Shown piece after piece: positions 21,777-35,552 of a DNA stretch of 64,000 nt. Both the position numbers and the translations under genes were made by a program. The first letter of the stretch is position 1; each line of letters starts with the position of its first letter. The notes beneath the pieces were generated by a model that did not search any database, was not told the origin of the DNA, and saw only the letters and a program-made list of their open reading frames with translations. This DNA comes from Fagopyrum homotropicum (taxonomy: Eukaryota; Streptophyta; Magnoliopsida; Caryophyllales; Polygonaceae): the NCBI GenBank assembly GCA_033239125.1, contig BSWB01000001.1:42815501-42879500 (forward strand), written 5' to 3'.

Positions 21777-23248
21777 GGAGCTGCAGGACTTTATTATTAT
21801 ATTTTTATGCAGTTCGGCTTTTATCCGGTGAGTACTCTCATGATTAGACCTTTTATTATACCCACTGGGACAGTGTGTCTCAAGTATGGGGTGTTTGTAT
21901 TATTTGACTACCTTTGATGTATTTGACACCTTTGATGTATTATATTTATCGGATATTTTCGTATTTATGCTTCATTGCCTTTATATGATTATCTGATATT
22001 ACATGCATACCTACAGGTTATTTGATTGAGAAAAACGTCGAAACTGAAAAAAATTGGTTTTAAAAAAAAAAATTTTCGACCTCGACCGAGTCAGTATTGG
22101 CCAAACGAGGCGTTTCACCTCGGTTGAACCAAGAACACCTCGACCGAGGTGTGTTAACTGAGAGTTTTCGAAAACGAATTTTTGTTACTTATCTGGATAT
22201 GACCTCAGTGAAGATCTTGTTTACTGACTGGTTTTAAATTCTTTATGTGTTTGAAAGGTTTTATAATATGTTTAAGTTGCTAAAATGCTTTGTTTGAAAT
22301 TATTAGCACGTTTAATACTTTGTTTTTATCCAAATTATGTTGAATTTGAAGGTTGACACCGCAGGTTAAGTTCTCTCACTTTCTTCTTGGAAAGACCAAG
22401 GCAATTCATTCTCTTCTTCTTCTTCTTCTTGATCATGCTTAGCCCCTCATATACATTTTGCCTCCCTTTACCTATCCGGGAATTTGGAAGCAAGCGAAGT
22501 GGTGAAAGCAAGTGAAGTTAAAGTTGAGAAGTGGCTGGAAGTGAAATGTTAGAGAGCAATAATAGGTTTGGGGAAGTCAATCATGAAGATGAGTAACTCG
22601 GCACCATTCACATAGCCGGGTGTTTGTGTCTTGCCAAAGTCGGATTGAGCGATATTCCTAACGGGTCATGGTATGTGCATCAAGGGTTTGATGCATCTCA
22701 AGAAATTGATGATTGCAGATTTCCTAGGCTTCGGTTATTGTGCACCTCTGTCCATGCATCCCAAAAAGTAAAGTAAAAAAGAAAAAGTGTGAGATAAGCG
22801 AAGCTTATTGGTGGAAGATGTTGCAAGTCAAAGTGAAAGTGAAGTTCATCCTTTTCCCGGATTCTAGCACCACATTACCTTACGTACATCCCTGCCTTAC
22901 ACGTTTCTTGACCTTTTCTTTTGGGAAGCCCTTGAGACCTTGAGCTTGTTGATTGACTTAGCGGTTTAAACTGGATTATACATGATTAATTTTGATAATT
23001 ATGATTTATTATGCATTCTATGATTTTATGCAAAGATGAACAACTTTCCTATATTTATAAAATGTTTTGATCATATTGAGTTTTTAATTCCAGGAAGTAC
23101 TCTCTTAGAGTGATCTATGATAGTTGCACACCATAAAATGTTTTTGAAAGACTTTTTCATTGATTTTCTTGACTTATAATCCATTCTATCTTGTCTTCTA
23201 TATGCGGAACTTGCTTGGGGACAAGCAAGGGCTAAGTATGGGGTATTT
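21777..23248 (+). other. 3' untranslated part of B and polypurine tract
   Basis: Non-coding, AT-rich, with further CTCGACCGAGG motifs at 22079-22150. The polypurine tract AAGGGCTAAGTATGGGG (23228-23244) lies directly before the 3' LTR. Confidence 0.75.
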
Positions 23249-24997
23249 TGATAGCATGAATTATAGTCTATATTTTGGGGTTTGTTTGGACGTTTTATCT
23301 TTCATAATCTGCATGTTTGTATGTACATTATGTGATTCTACTACCATTTCACCTACCTTTGCGAGAATCGAGGTCTACACCTAGTTTTGTTGTAATTACA
23401 GGTAATATGGTACGTTTTGCATCAAAAAGGAGCAAAAGGAGTCATGAGTCATTTGGAGCTACATCCAGGAAGCATAGCCATGGATTAAAGATTTACTTTG
23501 GACCAGTTTTGAGAGATTTCACATTCAGTTGAGACTCACCTCGGTTGACCAGAGATTCATCTCGACCGAGGTGATCCAGAGACGCCGACTCGACCGAGGC
23601 GAACACCTAGGACGCGGCGAGAATATTTTATTCTTGGAGGAGATCTTTTAAATTTGGAAAGTGATCTTATATTTTTGGGCTTGGCTCCTGGAAGGAAGGA
23701 GATATGCAGAATCATATATTTTGCCTATATTTATGGGAGAATATCTTTCTAAGATTTATTATCTTTGGAGGGTTATTTTCCTATAAAAAGGGTTGGATTT
23801 CCACAAATCCGGGGGGTGCTTAGATCTCGCATACATCCCGCCTACACCGAAAAATACGCAGCAGCAGCCTACTCCAAGTTGGGAGAATTGAAGAACCTTT
23901 TTGAAGGTTGAAGGAAGATTGAAGTCCATAGCTTTTATAGCTTTATTGAAGGGTTTTGTAAGATTATCTTCAAATCCCTCAATTGTTGTCTTGTCTTTTT
24001 GGATTGTTATCCAAGGAACGCTTTGTTGTGATATTTGATTCAGTTATTGAAGTCTTTTCATTAAATTCTTCTTTGTTCAAATATTCACCTTCTTCCCATA
24101 TATTTTAATACCTTCATTATGATGATGAGTGGCTAATTTCCTTGTGTGATTCTAGGGTGATTGGCTGAAGGTTGTGGGAAAAACAATGATAGAATAATCT
24201 TAGATCCCAGTAGGATCCTGAAAGTTCGAGTCTTTAACCTTAACCCTAAGCATCTTGTTCAGTCGATGAACACCTCGGCCGGGGTGGAAACTGGCTGACC
24301 GAGGTGACTTATCTGACCCATAACTGAGAGTTAAGTGTTAGAGTTTGCCAAATCCTATTCTTATTACACACTTCCTGGTTCAAAGCAAGCTTAGGATGAG
24401 ACTTACCCGGTGATTCCTTAGTTTGTGTATTAACGATCATAAGTGTAGGTAATAAAGGTTTGTCCTTTATTGGGGTTTGAGTGTGCTTCCATCCCATCTT
24501 TGTGAGTTAGCCTGAGACTTACCCGGTAAAGGTTGATTCTATTCCCTTAGATGGTGTGTTAGTTTGAGGTTATAGTTCTTTATCATGATTCCTTGAGACT
24601 TACCCGGTAATAGAAGTTACGGTTTTGGATAAGTGAGTAGTGAGACTTACCCGGTGATCTACTCCATTTTAGAAACACCTTCCCCACGCAAAAATCTCAG
24701 CTTTGTCCGCTTATCTATAGATCTTGAGTTGGAACCACAACTAGATGCTTTAATCCCTAGAATTGCATGTTTGCTTTATTGACTTCTTATTCATCTTTGA
24801 TTGTGTTAATTGCTCTTGTGGTTAGAATCGACATAGCACACCGTGTTGACTTTGTTTCACCGAGTCCCTGTGATCGACCCTTGGAATTTTCTTGCTTTTA
24901 CTACGATTGACCCGTACACTGCGGGTTCGCATCCTTGTTTTAAGCTTAAGTCTAGGGTTATAAATTTAAAGCTTGCACACACCGTTTGGAGCGAACA
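23249..24997 (+). repeat. 3' LTR of element B
   Basis: 1749 bp, nearly identical to 13561-15310. Differences noted by eye include a missing T in GGATTTTCC (near 23799), several A-to-G changes near 23410-23500, two changes near 24630, and one C-to-T near 24880. Followed by the target duplication CTAGA. Confidence 0.95.
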
Positions 24998-25002
24998 CTA
25001 GA

Positions 25003-26817
25003 GCATGAATTTGCTCAACAAGTGGAAAATTCATCAAAACCACTTGAGGCTCCTTAAGTTATTCAAGACTAAATAGAAGAGATGACGGTTGAGATAGAGC
25101 CAAGCATTGAAGAACCAAGCATTAAAGAGTCAATCATTAATACGCAAAAGCATTGAAGGATCAAGTTTAGACGTGCCTCTTGAGAAAAATTTTGTGCCAA
25201 AAGATACTAAGGAAAGGGATTTGGAAATATAAAAAAGAAATTGAGGATATGGCCAATTGGTCATCATGATCAACCTCTTCGAAAATCTCCATGATGACCC
25301 TCCAAGGTCTAGTGATGATTGTTTGATCAAGGATGGGCAACTCAAATGGTAGACACTTTTATCCCATTCACCCCCATAGATGCATTATTTGCTAAGGAAA
25401 TACAAGATACGTGTGGGGTAGATAAACAAAGCTTGAAGCAACAAGACAGGTCAACATTCTCTCACAAGAAGGAAAGAACAAGAAGGCTTGATGAAGACTT
25501 ACCAAAGCCCGGAAATCAAATTCAATTACTTATTCATGCTCTCGTCGTGTTTTTTAAGGGAAAAATAACATCGCGGATATGACTTCTTCTAACAAAATAG
25601 TTGCTCAAAGATGTAATAAAGCTTGCTTAAAAGAAAGATGAGTCGAGTCTATGACCTTAAACAAGGGTGCTTAATGAAAGGCAATCCATTGATACGTTTT
25701 CTTCTACCTTTTCTCTTAGTAGTTTATTCTAAATAAGCTTGGTTTTTCCCTTTTTTGTCATGGTCTTCAAGGATAGGTGATAAAAAAAAAAGTTTCTCAA
25801 GAAGAAGAAAGCATGAAGGAACATCGAGTTTACCTCGAGTGAAGGAGCAACTTTGAGTGGAGGTTACACTTACATCGAGTGAACCTCAAGTGTAGCATCA
25901 AGTAATTTTCTAAAGTTCTCACTCAATTGAGTTTTCAAAAAACTCAATTAAAGGCTACCAAGTCCCATGCATTCTCGAATCTAAAGCCCTGAAGTGCTTT
26001 TCTATTGTTCAAAGAACTCGACCTAGCTTGTATCCCTCTACTTTCTTGCTTCAACCTAAGCTACTTTATACTTCTCTTTATCTCATATCCATGGATTTAG
26101 TGGCGGATCTAGGGGGTAACAGGGGATACGGTGCTCCATCTTGTGACGTCAATTTGCTTTAGGCAGGAAGGGGGGAAAAGAGAAAAAAATCTTCCTTAAA
26201 ACGGAATGTGATACATGTTGTTCTACTAGCTCATTTGGTAGAGAAAGAGAAGTAGGTACTAGTTCGAGTTCCTGGAGTAGCAAAAAGATTTTTTTATGGA
26301 TTTTATTTTAAGCAAATTACAATATATTTAGATGGAGAGATTAAGTGATTTTTATTATTTCATTAACTCTTAACTAATACAATAAAATTAATATGATTTT
26401 TAATACAATAATTCATCAACCACTATTAATTTATTTGACAATATATTTATAAAAGAAACTAAATATATAAAATAATTTTAATTCATCAACCACTATCTAA
26501 TTTATTTGACAATATATTTATAATACAATAAAATTAATATAATTTTTTAATTTCATCAACCATTATCTAATTTATTATTTCATCAACCACTATCTAATTC
26601 ATTTGTGCCCCCCAACGAAAACTTTATGTCCTTAAATGGATCTTTATTATTGACATTGTCTTATGCCTTTCCATGACACTAATATTTAAAAAGTGATCAA
26701 TCATTTGAAGCATACTACCAAAAAGAATTTTCTATTATCCTTCTTTCTTTGTTTTTCTTTCTTTATCCTTTTATTTGTTAATACTTAGGACAAGTAAGAG
26801 CTAAGTACGGGATATTT
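25003..26817 (+). other. Rest of the interior of element A
   Basis: Continues the gag-like relic (with stops) to about 25600, including a stretch readable as VDTFIPFTPIDALFAKEIQD. It then becomes non-coding. CTCGAG-type motifs occur at 25820-25900, and a polypurine-like tract AAGAGCTAAGTACGGG precedes the 3' LTR. No protease, RT or integrase is present. Confidence 0.6.
26221..26290 (+). mobile_element. tRNA-derived SINE-like segment
   Basis: TAGCTCATTTGG (26227-26238) matches the RNA polymerase III box A and GTTCGAGTTCC (26262-26272) matches box B, with the usual spacing. The segment does not fold as a full tRNA by eye and lies in an AT-rich stretch, which fits the head of a tRNA-derived SINE. 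Its ends were not located. Confidence 0.4.
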
Positions 26818-28070
26818 TGATATCACGTTTTCATGCTATATTTTAGATGCATTTTTGTAAGATTTTACTTTTGTTTTGGATCTAGGTATTCATATCTTAG
26901 CTAAAGCTTAACATGTCAAAATAATGTGCACTCCCTTTGTTTTGTGTCTTTGTAGGTACTTTGACCTTAAATGGATCTTTTATGGAGATATTCGATCACT
27001 CAACCAGTCTAAGGATCATTCTTCAACTCATCATCAACCTCATAGAGCAAAGGAAGGAGGAAAGGAAAGCTAGGATGCATACCTGAAGCCATTGGAACTA
27101 GGAAAACCCCAAGGTTTGAGCATCGAGTGAAACCACCTGAAGAGGAAGGGTAAACCCGAGTAAAGAAGCACTAAAGGTGAAGTTATCAATTAAGCTCGAG
27201 TTTACCTAATCACTCAAGCAAATAAGACTCAAAACTCGAGCAATGAAGACACTTCACTCGATCAAAGAAGACATGAGCTGCAGAAGATTCAACGTTGCTT
27301 GAGTGGTACCCCGAGTGACACTTTACTCGAGCAAAGAGTACACATCCACTCGAGCAAAGAAGCCCTGAGTCCACTTTCGTCGGCATCTCTCGAGGTTACA
27401 TCATCAATTGAGCAAACAAAACACAAAAACTCGAGAGACGAAGACAAGTCACCCGAGCAAAGAGTACATGAGTAAGACTTGGGAACAACTCGAGACTCGG
27501 GAGAAACTCACTCGATCAAGGAAGAGAAACCACTCGAGGTAGCCCTACGTCGAGTTTCTACATAAGCTGTTTCTAGGACCTTCCTATAGCTGACTTTGCA
27601 ACTTGCTTAACTTCCATCCAAAGGGGGACCACGATTTTAGAGCCTCTATAAGAGACATTGGCTTAATGTTGAATCAAGTCTTCATACAACTCTCTAAATA
27701 CTCTCTTAGTTAGAAGTTTTTTTTTATCTAGAAACAATATTTGAAAGTGAATTGACCAAATTTTGGAATCAATCAAAGAGAAACAATGTGTTCTTCATTC
27801 TTGTTCTTGCTAAATCTTTTTCCCATCTTGTTTTGCTCATAACTTTGATTAGTAAGTCCAAATTCGTCCATTCTTCTTCCTGCATTCCTTATTTCTTGTC
27901 TACATTCCAACCAAGACATTTATTTCTTCTGTTACCATGTCCACATATTTGACGATTGAGTAGTTTCCTTGCTAGGTTTTGGGGTAAAAATACCCCAATC
28001 ATGCTGGCTAGACTAGTATTGTTCTTATGTCATGTTTATAAATTGATGGAAAACTAAGCATGTTAGTAGG

Positions 28071-28411
28071 TGATAACTCCACCTTGATTATGAATTGTCT
28101 ATGTGGGTGATGGAAGACTTAATATTTATGAGCGGTTTTATAAACTAACAAATATTGATCATATTTCTAGATTGCTTGTTTGTGTTTGTTAAATCTATGC
28201 AGGCCTTGAAAAGCATTTCAAACGAAGAACGCAAGCCTTGAAACAAATTACAAAGGACAAGTGGATTTAAAACAAGATTCAAAGGATAAACGGGAAGCCT
28301 TGAAACGCGTTTCAAGGGATAAACATTGAAGCCTTGAAAAGTGATGCAAAGAAAGATTTGGCCGAAGGCTTTCTTAAACAAGATTCAAATCTCAATAACC
28401 AAATTAAGGAT
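28071..28411 (+). repeat. Extra partial LTR copy of element C
   Basis: The first 341 bp of the LTR (TGATAACTCC to AATTAAGGAT) are repeated directly before the full 5' LTR. The segment is diverged from the adjacent copy at a number of sites, so the duplication is not very recent. Confidence 0.8.
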
Positions 28412-29900
28412 TGATAACTCCACCTTGATTATGAATTGTCTATGTGGATGATGGAAGACTTAACATTTATGAGCGGTTTTATAAACTAACAAATAATTAT
28501 CATATTTCTAGATTGCTTGTTTTGACTTGTGTTTGTTAAATCTATGCAGGCCTTGAAAAATATTTCAAAGGAAGAACTCAGGCCTTGAAACAGATTACAA
28601 AGGACAAGCGGATTTGAAACAGAATTCAAAGGACAAACAAGAAGCCTTGAAACGTGTTTCAAGGGATAAACGCTGAAGCCTTGAAAAGTGATGCAAAGGA
28701 AGATTCGGTTGAAGGCTTTCTTAAACAAGATTCAAATCTCAACAACCAAATCAAGGATCTCTACCAAGGATAACAAGAAGATCTTCCAACAAGATTTTAA
28801 GAGAAGATTTTGGCCAGCCAATAAAAAGATATTCAAAGGATAAAAAAAAAAGAAGATCTTCCAACAAAATTTTAAGAGAAGATTTTGGTCAACCAACAAA
28901 AAGATCTTCAAAGGATAAAAAGAAGATTTTCCAACAAGATTTTAAGAGAAGATCTTGGCCACCCAACTAGAAGATATTCAAAAGATTTGATTAGAAGAAG
29001 ATCTAGGATCTTTAACAAATAAAGATATTCAACGGATGATTTACAAAAAAAAGATTACGGTGATGAAGATATTTAACAAGCGTCATAGAGAAGAAGAAGA
29101 AGAAGAAGAAGAAGAAGAAGAAGAAGAAGAAGAACTTACAACGGCTACTTCACCTCAACCAAGTAGGGTGTTCTATGGAGGAAATATGAACGTTACAATG
29201 GCTCTCTACAACGGCTACAAGTTCCTCCTAGAAGACTATGAATGAAGATGAAGATTGAAGGAGAAAAGAACACAAGCTTACACGGAAATATCCAAAGTCT
29301 TCAAGCGATCCAAAGCGTCTTCATTCGATCCAAGAAGTTTTTCTTTCTCTCTTTATACAAAAGTTTTATTCCTTAGAGAGAGATAAACTCAAGAGCTCCA
29401 TTGGCATATCTAAAGATCGTTATACTAAAAGGTTTTGTTACTCTGCGAAGTAACTAGGCTATTATAGCTAGGTTAAGAGTTGGAACTAGATCGTAGCATT
29501 GGCTACAGTGAGAGAAGAAGGGGGTTTCTTCTAGATTGTATCTAGGACTCTTTAAAGTTGATAATAGATAGTTAGATCCTATGGGTAAACCCTAGGACAA
29601 AGAGTAGGTTGTTAGAGCCGAACTTCGTAAACATATCACCGTGTCGATCTTTTCATTTCTGCACCATATCTTGTTATAATATGACTAACGTTGCTTTGCA
29701 GGTTTACAAAGTCAAGGCCCTTGAAATCACTTTCAAAGCCCTTAAAAACAATTTGTGTCACAAAAACCTCAGATCGACATCAAGGCATTTGAAATCTGTT
29801 TCAAAGCCTTGAGATAGGTTTTTGCAAAAAATTCTCATAATCTATTCAACCCCCATTCTAGATTATTTATATCCTTTATATTCACCTATACGTTTCTTCA
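28412..29900 (+). repeat. 5' LTR of element C
   Basis: 1489 bp, TGATAACTCC to GTTTCTTCA. It contains short AGCCTTGAAA / TTTCAAGG repeats, several variants of an AAGATCTTCCAACAAGAT unit (28760-28980), and a (GAA)n run at 29090-29131. Confidence 0.85.
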
Positions 29901-29972
29901 ATTGGTATCAAAACTAGGCTCACGTATATTTGATTTAACCATCAGTGAGACTAATCATGAATTTTGTAGGTG

Positions 29973-31721
29973 ATGGAGGATTCACACAAGGAAGATCCAC
30001 CTTTTAACCACCCCTTTTTTTGTGGTAATAATTTTATACATTGGAAATCTCTAATGCAAATATTTGTCATTGATCAGGATCTGGAACTATGGAGCATCAT
30101 TAAAATTGGTCCAAAAGTTCCAACTAAGACCAATGCTACTAGAACTATTGTGCCTAAAAAGGAAGATGATTTCAATCAAGCTGATTTGGAGAAGGTGGCT
30201 AAGAACTACAGAGCCATGAATTTACTCTATTGTGGATTGGATGATAACGAGTTCAACCGTGTCTCATCATGCAAAAGTGCAAAAGAGATATGGGATAAAT
30301 TGGTGGTAACATACAAAGGAACAAGTCAAGTAAAGCAAACCAAGATCAACCTTTTCCTAAGGCAATATGAGTTGTTCAAGATGACACCCGATGAGACGGT
30401 AAATGAAATATTCACACGCACTCAAATTGTAAACAATCTAGATTCTCTCGGCAAAGTTTTCACAAATGAAGAGAAAGTCAGAAAAATCTTGAGAGGTCTA
30501 CCTAAGTCAAAATGGGGGCCAAAGGTGACTGCTATTAAGGAAGCACAAGATCTGAGGACTCTACCCTTGGATGATCTACTAGGAAAGCTTATCACTCAAG
30601 AAATGGTTCTTAATGAAGAAGAATGAGAATTATTTTGGCTCTAAAATCCAAAAGGGAAGAAGATTCATCAGAAGATGAGAAAGTGAGGATGATGAAGAAG
30701 ATCCTCTTACTTTGATTACAAGAGGACTTGCTCAAATTCTGAAGATGTTGAAACAACTCTCAAACAGAGAATATCATAGATCATCAAAGTATAAAGGTAA
30801 ATATTCTAAATCTAGTAAGAAATCTAATGTACTAACGTGTTTTGAATGTGGAGGAACATATCATCTAGTGAATGAGTTTCCACAATGGAAAGGAACAACC
30901 ATCGGAAGAATGATCGAAAGAAGAAACCAATGGTAGCCTCAATAAGTGACTTGGATTCTTCTAGTGAAACTGAAAGTGATCAAGTAAATCTATGCTTGAT
31001 GGGTGACGAAGAAGAAAATCTCAAACGACATCTTGATGGAGTTGTAAGAAATTTAATTTCTAGTCTCACTGTTGTTCTTTCTGAATTTTTTCAAAATATG
31101 ATCATTAGTGAAGAAGAACACATTCTTAAAAATAGTTTCTTGAGGGAAACGCTAAATAAACAAGAGAAAAGAGTGAGTGAATTGTCTCTGGAAGTTGAAA
31201 ATCTCAACACTTCAAAGTTAGACCTTGATGCCAATTTCAAGGCCTTGGAATCGGAAAATGCGATTCTTATGGAAAATCTCTCTTCTCTACATCAAGATTA
31301 TATTAATCTAGAGAAAGAGAAGATTGATCTAATTGTGAAGTGTAGAGACCAGAAGACAACACTCATTCAATTCACTCATTCTAAAGCTAATCTCGAAAGA
31401 ATGATGGGTGAACAACAATCCTCTCTTAACAAGAGTGGTCTTGGTTATGATAAAAATTTTCCAAGAAAAACGGTGACCACTTTTGTTAAAGATAAAGGAA
31501 GTTCACATACACCCACATATTTCTATTATTGCAAAAAGGGACATGTTAAATCAACTTGCCCTTATAGGAGAAATGATCCCTATATCATACGAAATACTTA
31601 TCCTCTATGTCTAAAAGAACAAGTTAAGCAAATTTGGGTTCCTAAAGGGACTAGACCGCCAAACATGGTTCAACCTGAGTATGAATCAAAATTTGTCATT
31701 TGGTCTAGCCGGAAAGGTTGA
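29973..31721 (+). pseudogene. Gag of element C, broken into three frames
   Basis: 29973-30626 encodes a UBN2-type Copia gag domain (FIHWKSLMQIF, KEIWDKLVVTYKGTSQVKQ, NEIFTRTQIVNNL, RGLPKSKWGPK) that ends at a TGA. Further pieces follow in other frames: 30712-30936 with a zinc-knuckle relic (CFECGGTYHLVNEF; the last Cys is missing) and 30885-31721 with a coiled-coil stretch and a second knuckle relic (YYCKKGHVKSTC, first Cys lost) plus WVPKGTRPPNM. Family gags are one continuous ORF, so this copy has at least a stop and frameshifts. Gag would package element RNA. Confidence 0.8.
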
Positions 31722-31983
31722 TGTTTGGTTGTTTTGCAGGATATCACCAAGATTAAGGAAGCATTATCGTAGGGGGAGCAATGTCTATTGTTTTTTGAAA
31801 ATGCTTACCTGTTTGCCCTCTTTCATATTCGATGGTATTCTCGTTGATTTCAAGGTCTTGAACTTATAATGTTTTTCTTCCTTGTTAAAGACAAAGGGGG
31901 AGAAATTATATGTGATGTTGATGCATATACCTAACATTGAATGCAGGTACGATATTTGTTTTGTCTTCCATCAAGGGGGAGAT

Positions 31984-33444
31984 TGATAACTCCACCTTGA
32001 TTATGAATTGTCTATGTGGATGATGGAAGACTTAACATTTATGAGCGGTTTTATAAACTTGTTTTGGCTTGTGTTTGTTACATTTATGCAGGCCTTGAAA
32101 AACATTTTAAAGGAAGAACGCAGGTCTTGAAACAAATTACAAAGGACAAGCGGATTTGAAACAGAATTCAAAGAACAAACAGGAAGCCTTGAAACGCGTT
32201 TCAAGGGATAAACGCTGAAGCCTTGAAAAGTTATGCAAAGGAAGATTCAGCTGATGGCTTTCTTAAACAAGATTCAAATCTCAACAACCAAATCAAGGAT
32301 CTCTACCAAGGATAATAAAAAGATCTTCCAACAAGATTTTAAGAGAAGATTCGGCCAGCCAATAAAAAGATATTCAAAGGATAAAAAAGAAGATCTTCCA
32401 ACAAGATTTTAAGAGAAGATTTTGGCCAACCGACAAAAAGATCTTCAAAGGATAAAAAGAAGATCTTCCAACAAGATTTTAAGAGACGATCTTGGCCAGC
32501 CAACTAGAAGATATTCAAAAGATTTGATTAGAAGATCTAGGCCCCAACAACAAGATCTCATAAAGATCTTAACAACCAAAGATAACAAGAAGATATAGGA
32601 TCTTCAACAAACAAAGATCTTCAACGGCTCATTTCCAAAGAGAAGTTTTCGGTGATCTTCAACGAACGTCAAAGAGAAGAAACAGAAGAGAGAGGATAGA
32701 AGATCTTACAACGGCTACTTCGCCTCAACCAAGTAGCGTGATCTATAAAGAAAGAAGAACGATACAAACTGCTATTTTACAACGGCTAAGAAGAGTACTC
32801 CATAGAAGATTAGAAATGAAGGTGACGATTACGATATGAAGCTTACAAGCGATCCAAAACATCTTCATTCGATACCAAAAGTTTTTCTTCCTCTTAGTTT
32901 ACAAAAGCTTTACTCCTTAGAGAGAGAAAAACACGAGAGCTTCATTGGAATATCTAGAGAGTGTTATACTCAAGTGTGTGTTACTCTCCGAAGTAACTAG
33001 GTTATTATAGCTAGGTTAAGAGTTGGAACTAGATCGTAGCATTGACTACAGTGAGAGAATAAGGAGATTTCTTCTAGGTTGTACGTAGGACTCTTTGAAG
33101 TTGATAATAGATAGTTAGATCCTATAGGTAAACCCTAGGACGGAGAGTAGGTTGTTAGAGCCGAACTTCGTAAACATACCACCGTGTCGATCTTTTCATT
33201 TCCGCACCATATCTTGCTTTACTGTGACTAACTTTACTTTGCAGGTTTATAAAGTCAAGGCCCTTGAAATCACTTTCAAAGCCCTTGAAAACAAGTTGTG
33301 TCACAAAAAGCTCAAATCGACATCAAGGCCTTTCAAATCAGTTTCAAAACCTTGAGATAGGTTTTTGCGAAAAATATGCATACTCTATTCAACCCCCCTT
33401 CTAGAATATTTTATATCTTTTATATTCACCTATACGTTTCTTCA
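31984..33444 (+). repeat. 3' LTR of element C
   Basis: 1461 bp, same borders as the 5' LTR but lacking the long (GAA)n run and a few other short segments; many substitutions relative to 28412-29900. Confidence 0.85.
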
Positions 33445-34232
33445 GTAGCTTATAATAGGGATTGAATCCGAATTTTTATTCATTCATGATAGAATTATCT
33501 AAATGTTGGATGCTAGACTATCACTATTTATAATGTTCCCTTAGAATATTGTATTCTTCCATGCATAAATGAATGTTGTCGAGATTAAACATCCAAGTTG
33601 AGACTTACAAGTAAATTGATGATGATTGTGCGATGTTGAGATGCTTATCATGCTAGAGTAGTTAGATTTCGGCTGAAAAGATGATTGGCCTACTTGTGAT
33701 GTTATTGTCCAAACTATGATTATATTAAATAATGTAAGCAAATAGCAAACATCATGCGATGCTTATGTTATTTTAGTATGATCATAGTTGATACCAAGCT
33801 TAATTAACTAGTGTGCAAATAGCAAACACCATGTGATGCATATTAGTTGACATATAGCCATATGTTGTGACAAAGCTCACTTAAATTACATGTTATTCAT
33901 ATTCTCTTCGTTGATTGAACACTACATACTTGAGCATGCTACTAGCAATGGTTTGGGAGCCCCAAACCTAGTGTTTTTCTCCATATGTTTGATACTTGTT
34001 ACTTGCTACTTGCTACTTCAACCCCTAAAGATTTGATCAATTGATCACCCTATTTTTATTTTATTTCTTTTTACACATTTAGACCTTGCTCATAATCTTG
34101 TGACTTTCAAGCTAATAAAATCTCTCTAGGAATATTGACCTTGATCAAAATGTCATGTACTTATATTGACAATGTCTGCATACTTACGGGAATATGTGAT
34201 TTTGAGGTGTCTCTCACTTCACATCAATCTTT

Positions 34233-35552
<1,320 letters not shown>

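Larger units (their letters stand above)
13561..24997 (+). mobile_element. Element B: full-length young Athila-like Ty3 element lacking RT and RNase H
   Basis: An 11,437-bp element with two 1.75-kb LTRs, tRNA-Asp primer-binding site, gag-protease ORF, integrase ORF, a third ORF after integrase, and a polypurine tract. A perfect 5-bp duplication CTAGA (13556-13560 and 24998-25002) flanks it, and it interrupts the gag-like region of element A. By eye the LTRs differ at about six substitutions and one indel, so insertion is recent. The reverse transcriptase and RNase H that should stand between protease and integrase are absent. It would depend on an autonomous relative for cDNA synthesis. Confidence 0.93.
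28071..33444 (+). mobile_element. Element C: gag-only Copia element (TR-GAG type)
   Basis: Two LTRs of about 1.47 kb flank a 2.08-kb interior with a Copia gag and no protease, integrase or RT. Flanks are GTAGG (28066-28070) and GTAGC (33445-33449), a target duplication with one mismatch. The PBS ATTGGTATCAAAACTAGG follows the 5' LTR and AAGGGGGAGA precedes the 3' LTR. An additional 341-bp copy of the LTR start stands before the 5' LTR. It is non-autonomous and broken. Confidence 0.85.
8673..34216 (+). mobile_element. Element A: old non-autonomous Athila-like Ty3 element, host to three insertions
   Basis: The outermost element of the nest. Its 5' LTR (start lost) and 3' LTR share long colinear similarity, and a primer-binding site for tRNA-Asp follows the 5' LTR at about 13100. 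After removing the three insertions (8963-11725, 13561-25002, 28071-33449) about 6 kb remain, with an interior of only about 2.3 kb. That interior holds a gag-like fragment and no protease, RT or integrase, so the element is non-autonomous. LTR divergence is visibly high (many substitutions and indels), making it the oldest layer. Confidence 0.8.
26818..34216 (+). repeat. 3' LTR of element A, split by element C
   Basis: LTR sequence at 26818-28070 and 33450-34216, starting TGATATCACG and ending near CTCTCA. It contains a dense cluster of ACTCGAGCAAAGAAG-type motifs at 27120-27560. Element C and its target duplication account for the gap. Confidence 0.8.

Noticed and set aside
26221..26290. 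Possible tRNA gene (box A and box B present)
   Set aside because: No acceptor stem or full cloverleaf could be found; a SINE-type relic is more likely.
29036..29245. Small ORF with a poly-Glu run
   Set aside because: It lies in the LTR of element C and comes from a (GAA)n microsatellite that is missing in the 3' LTR.
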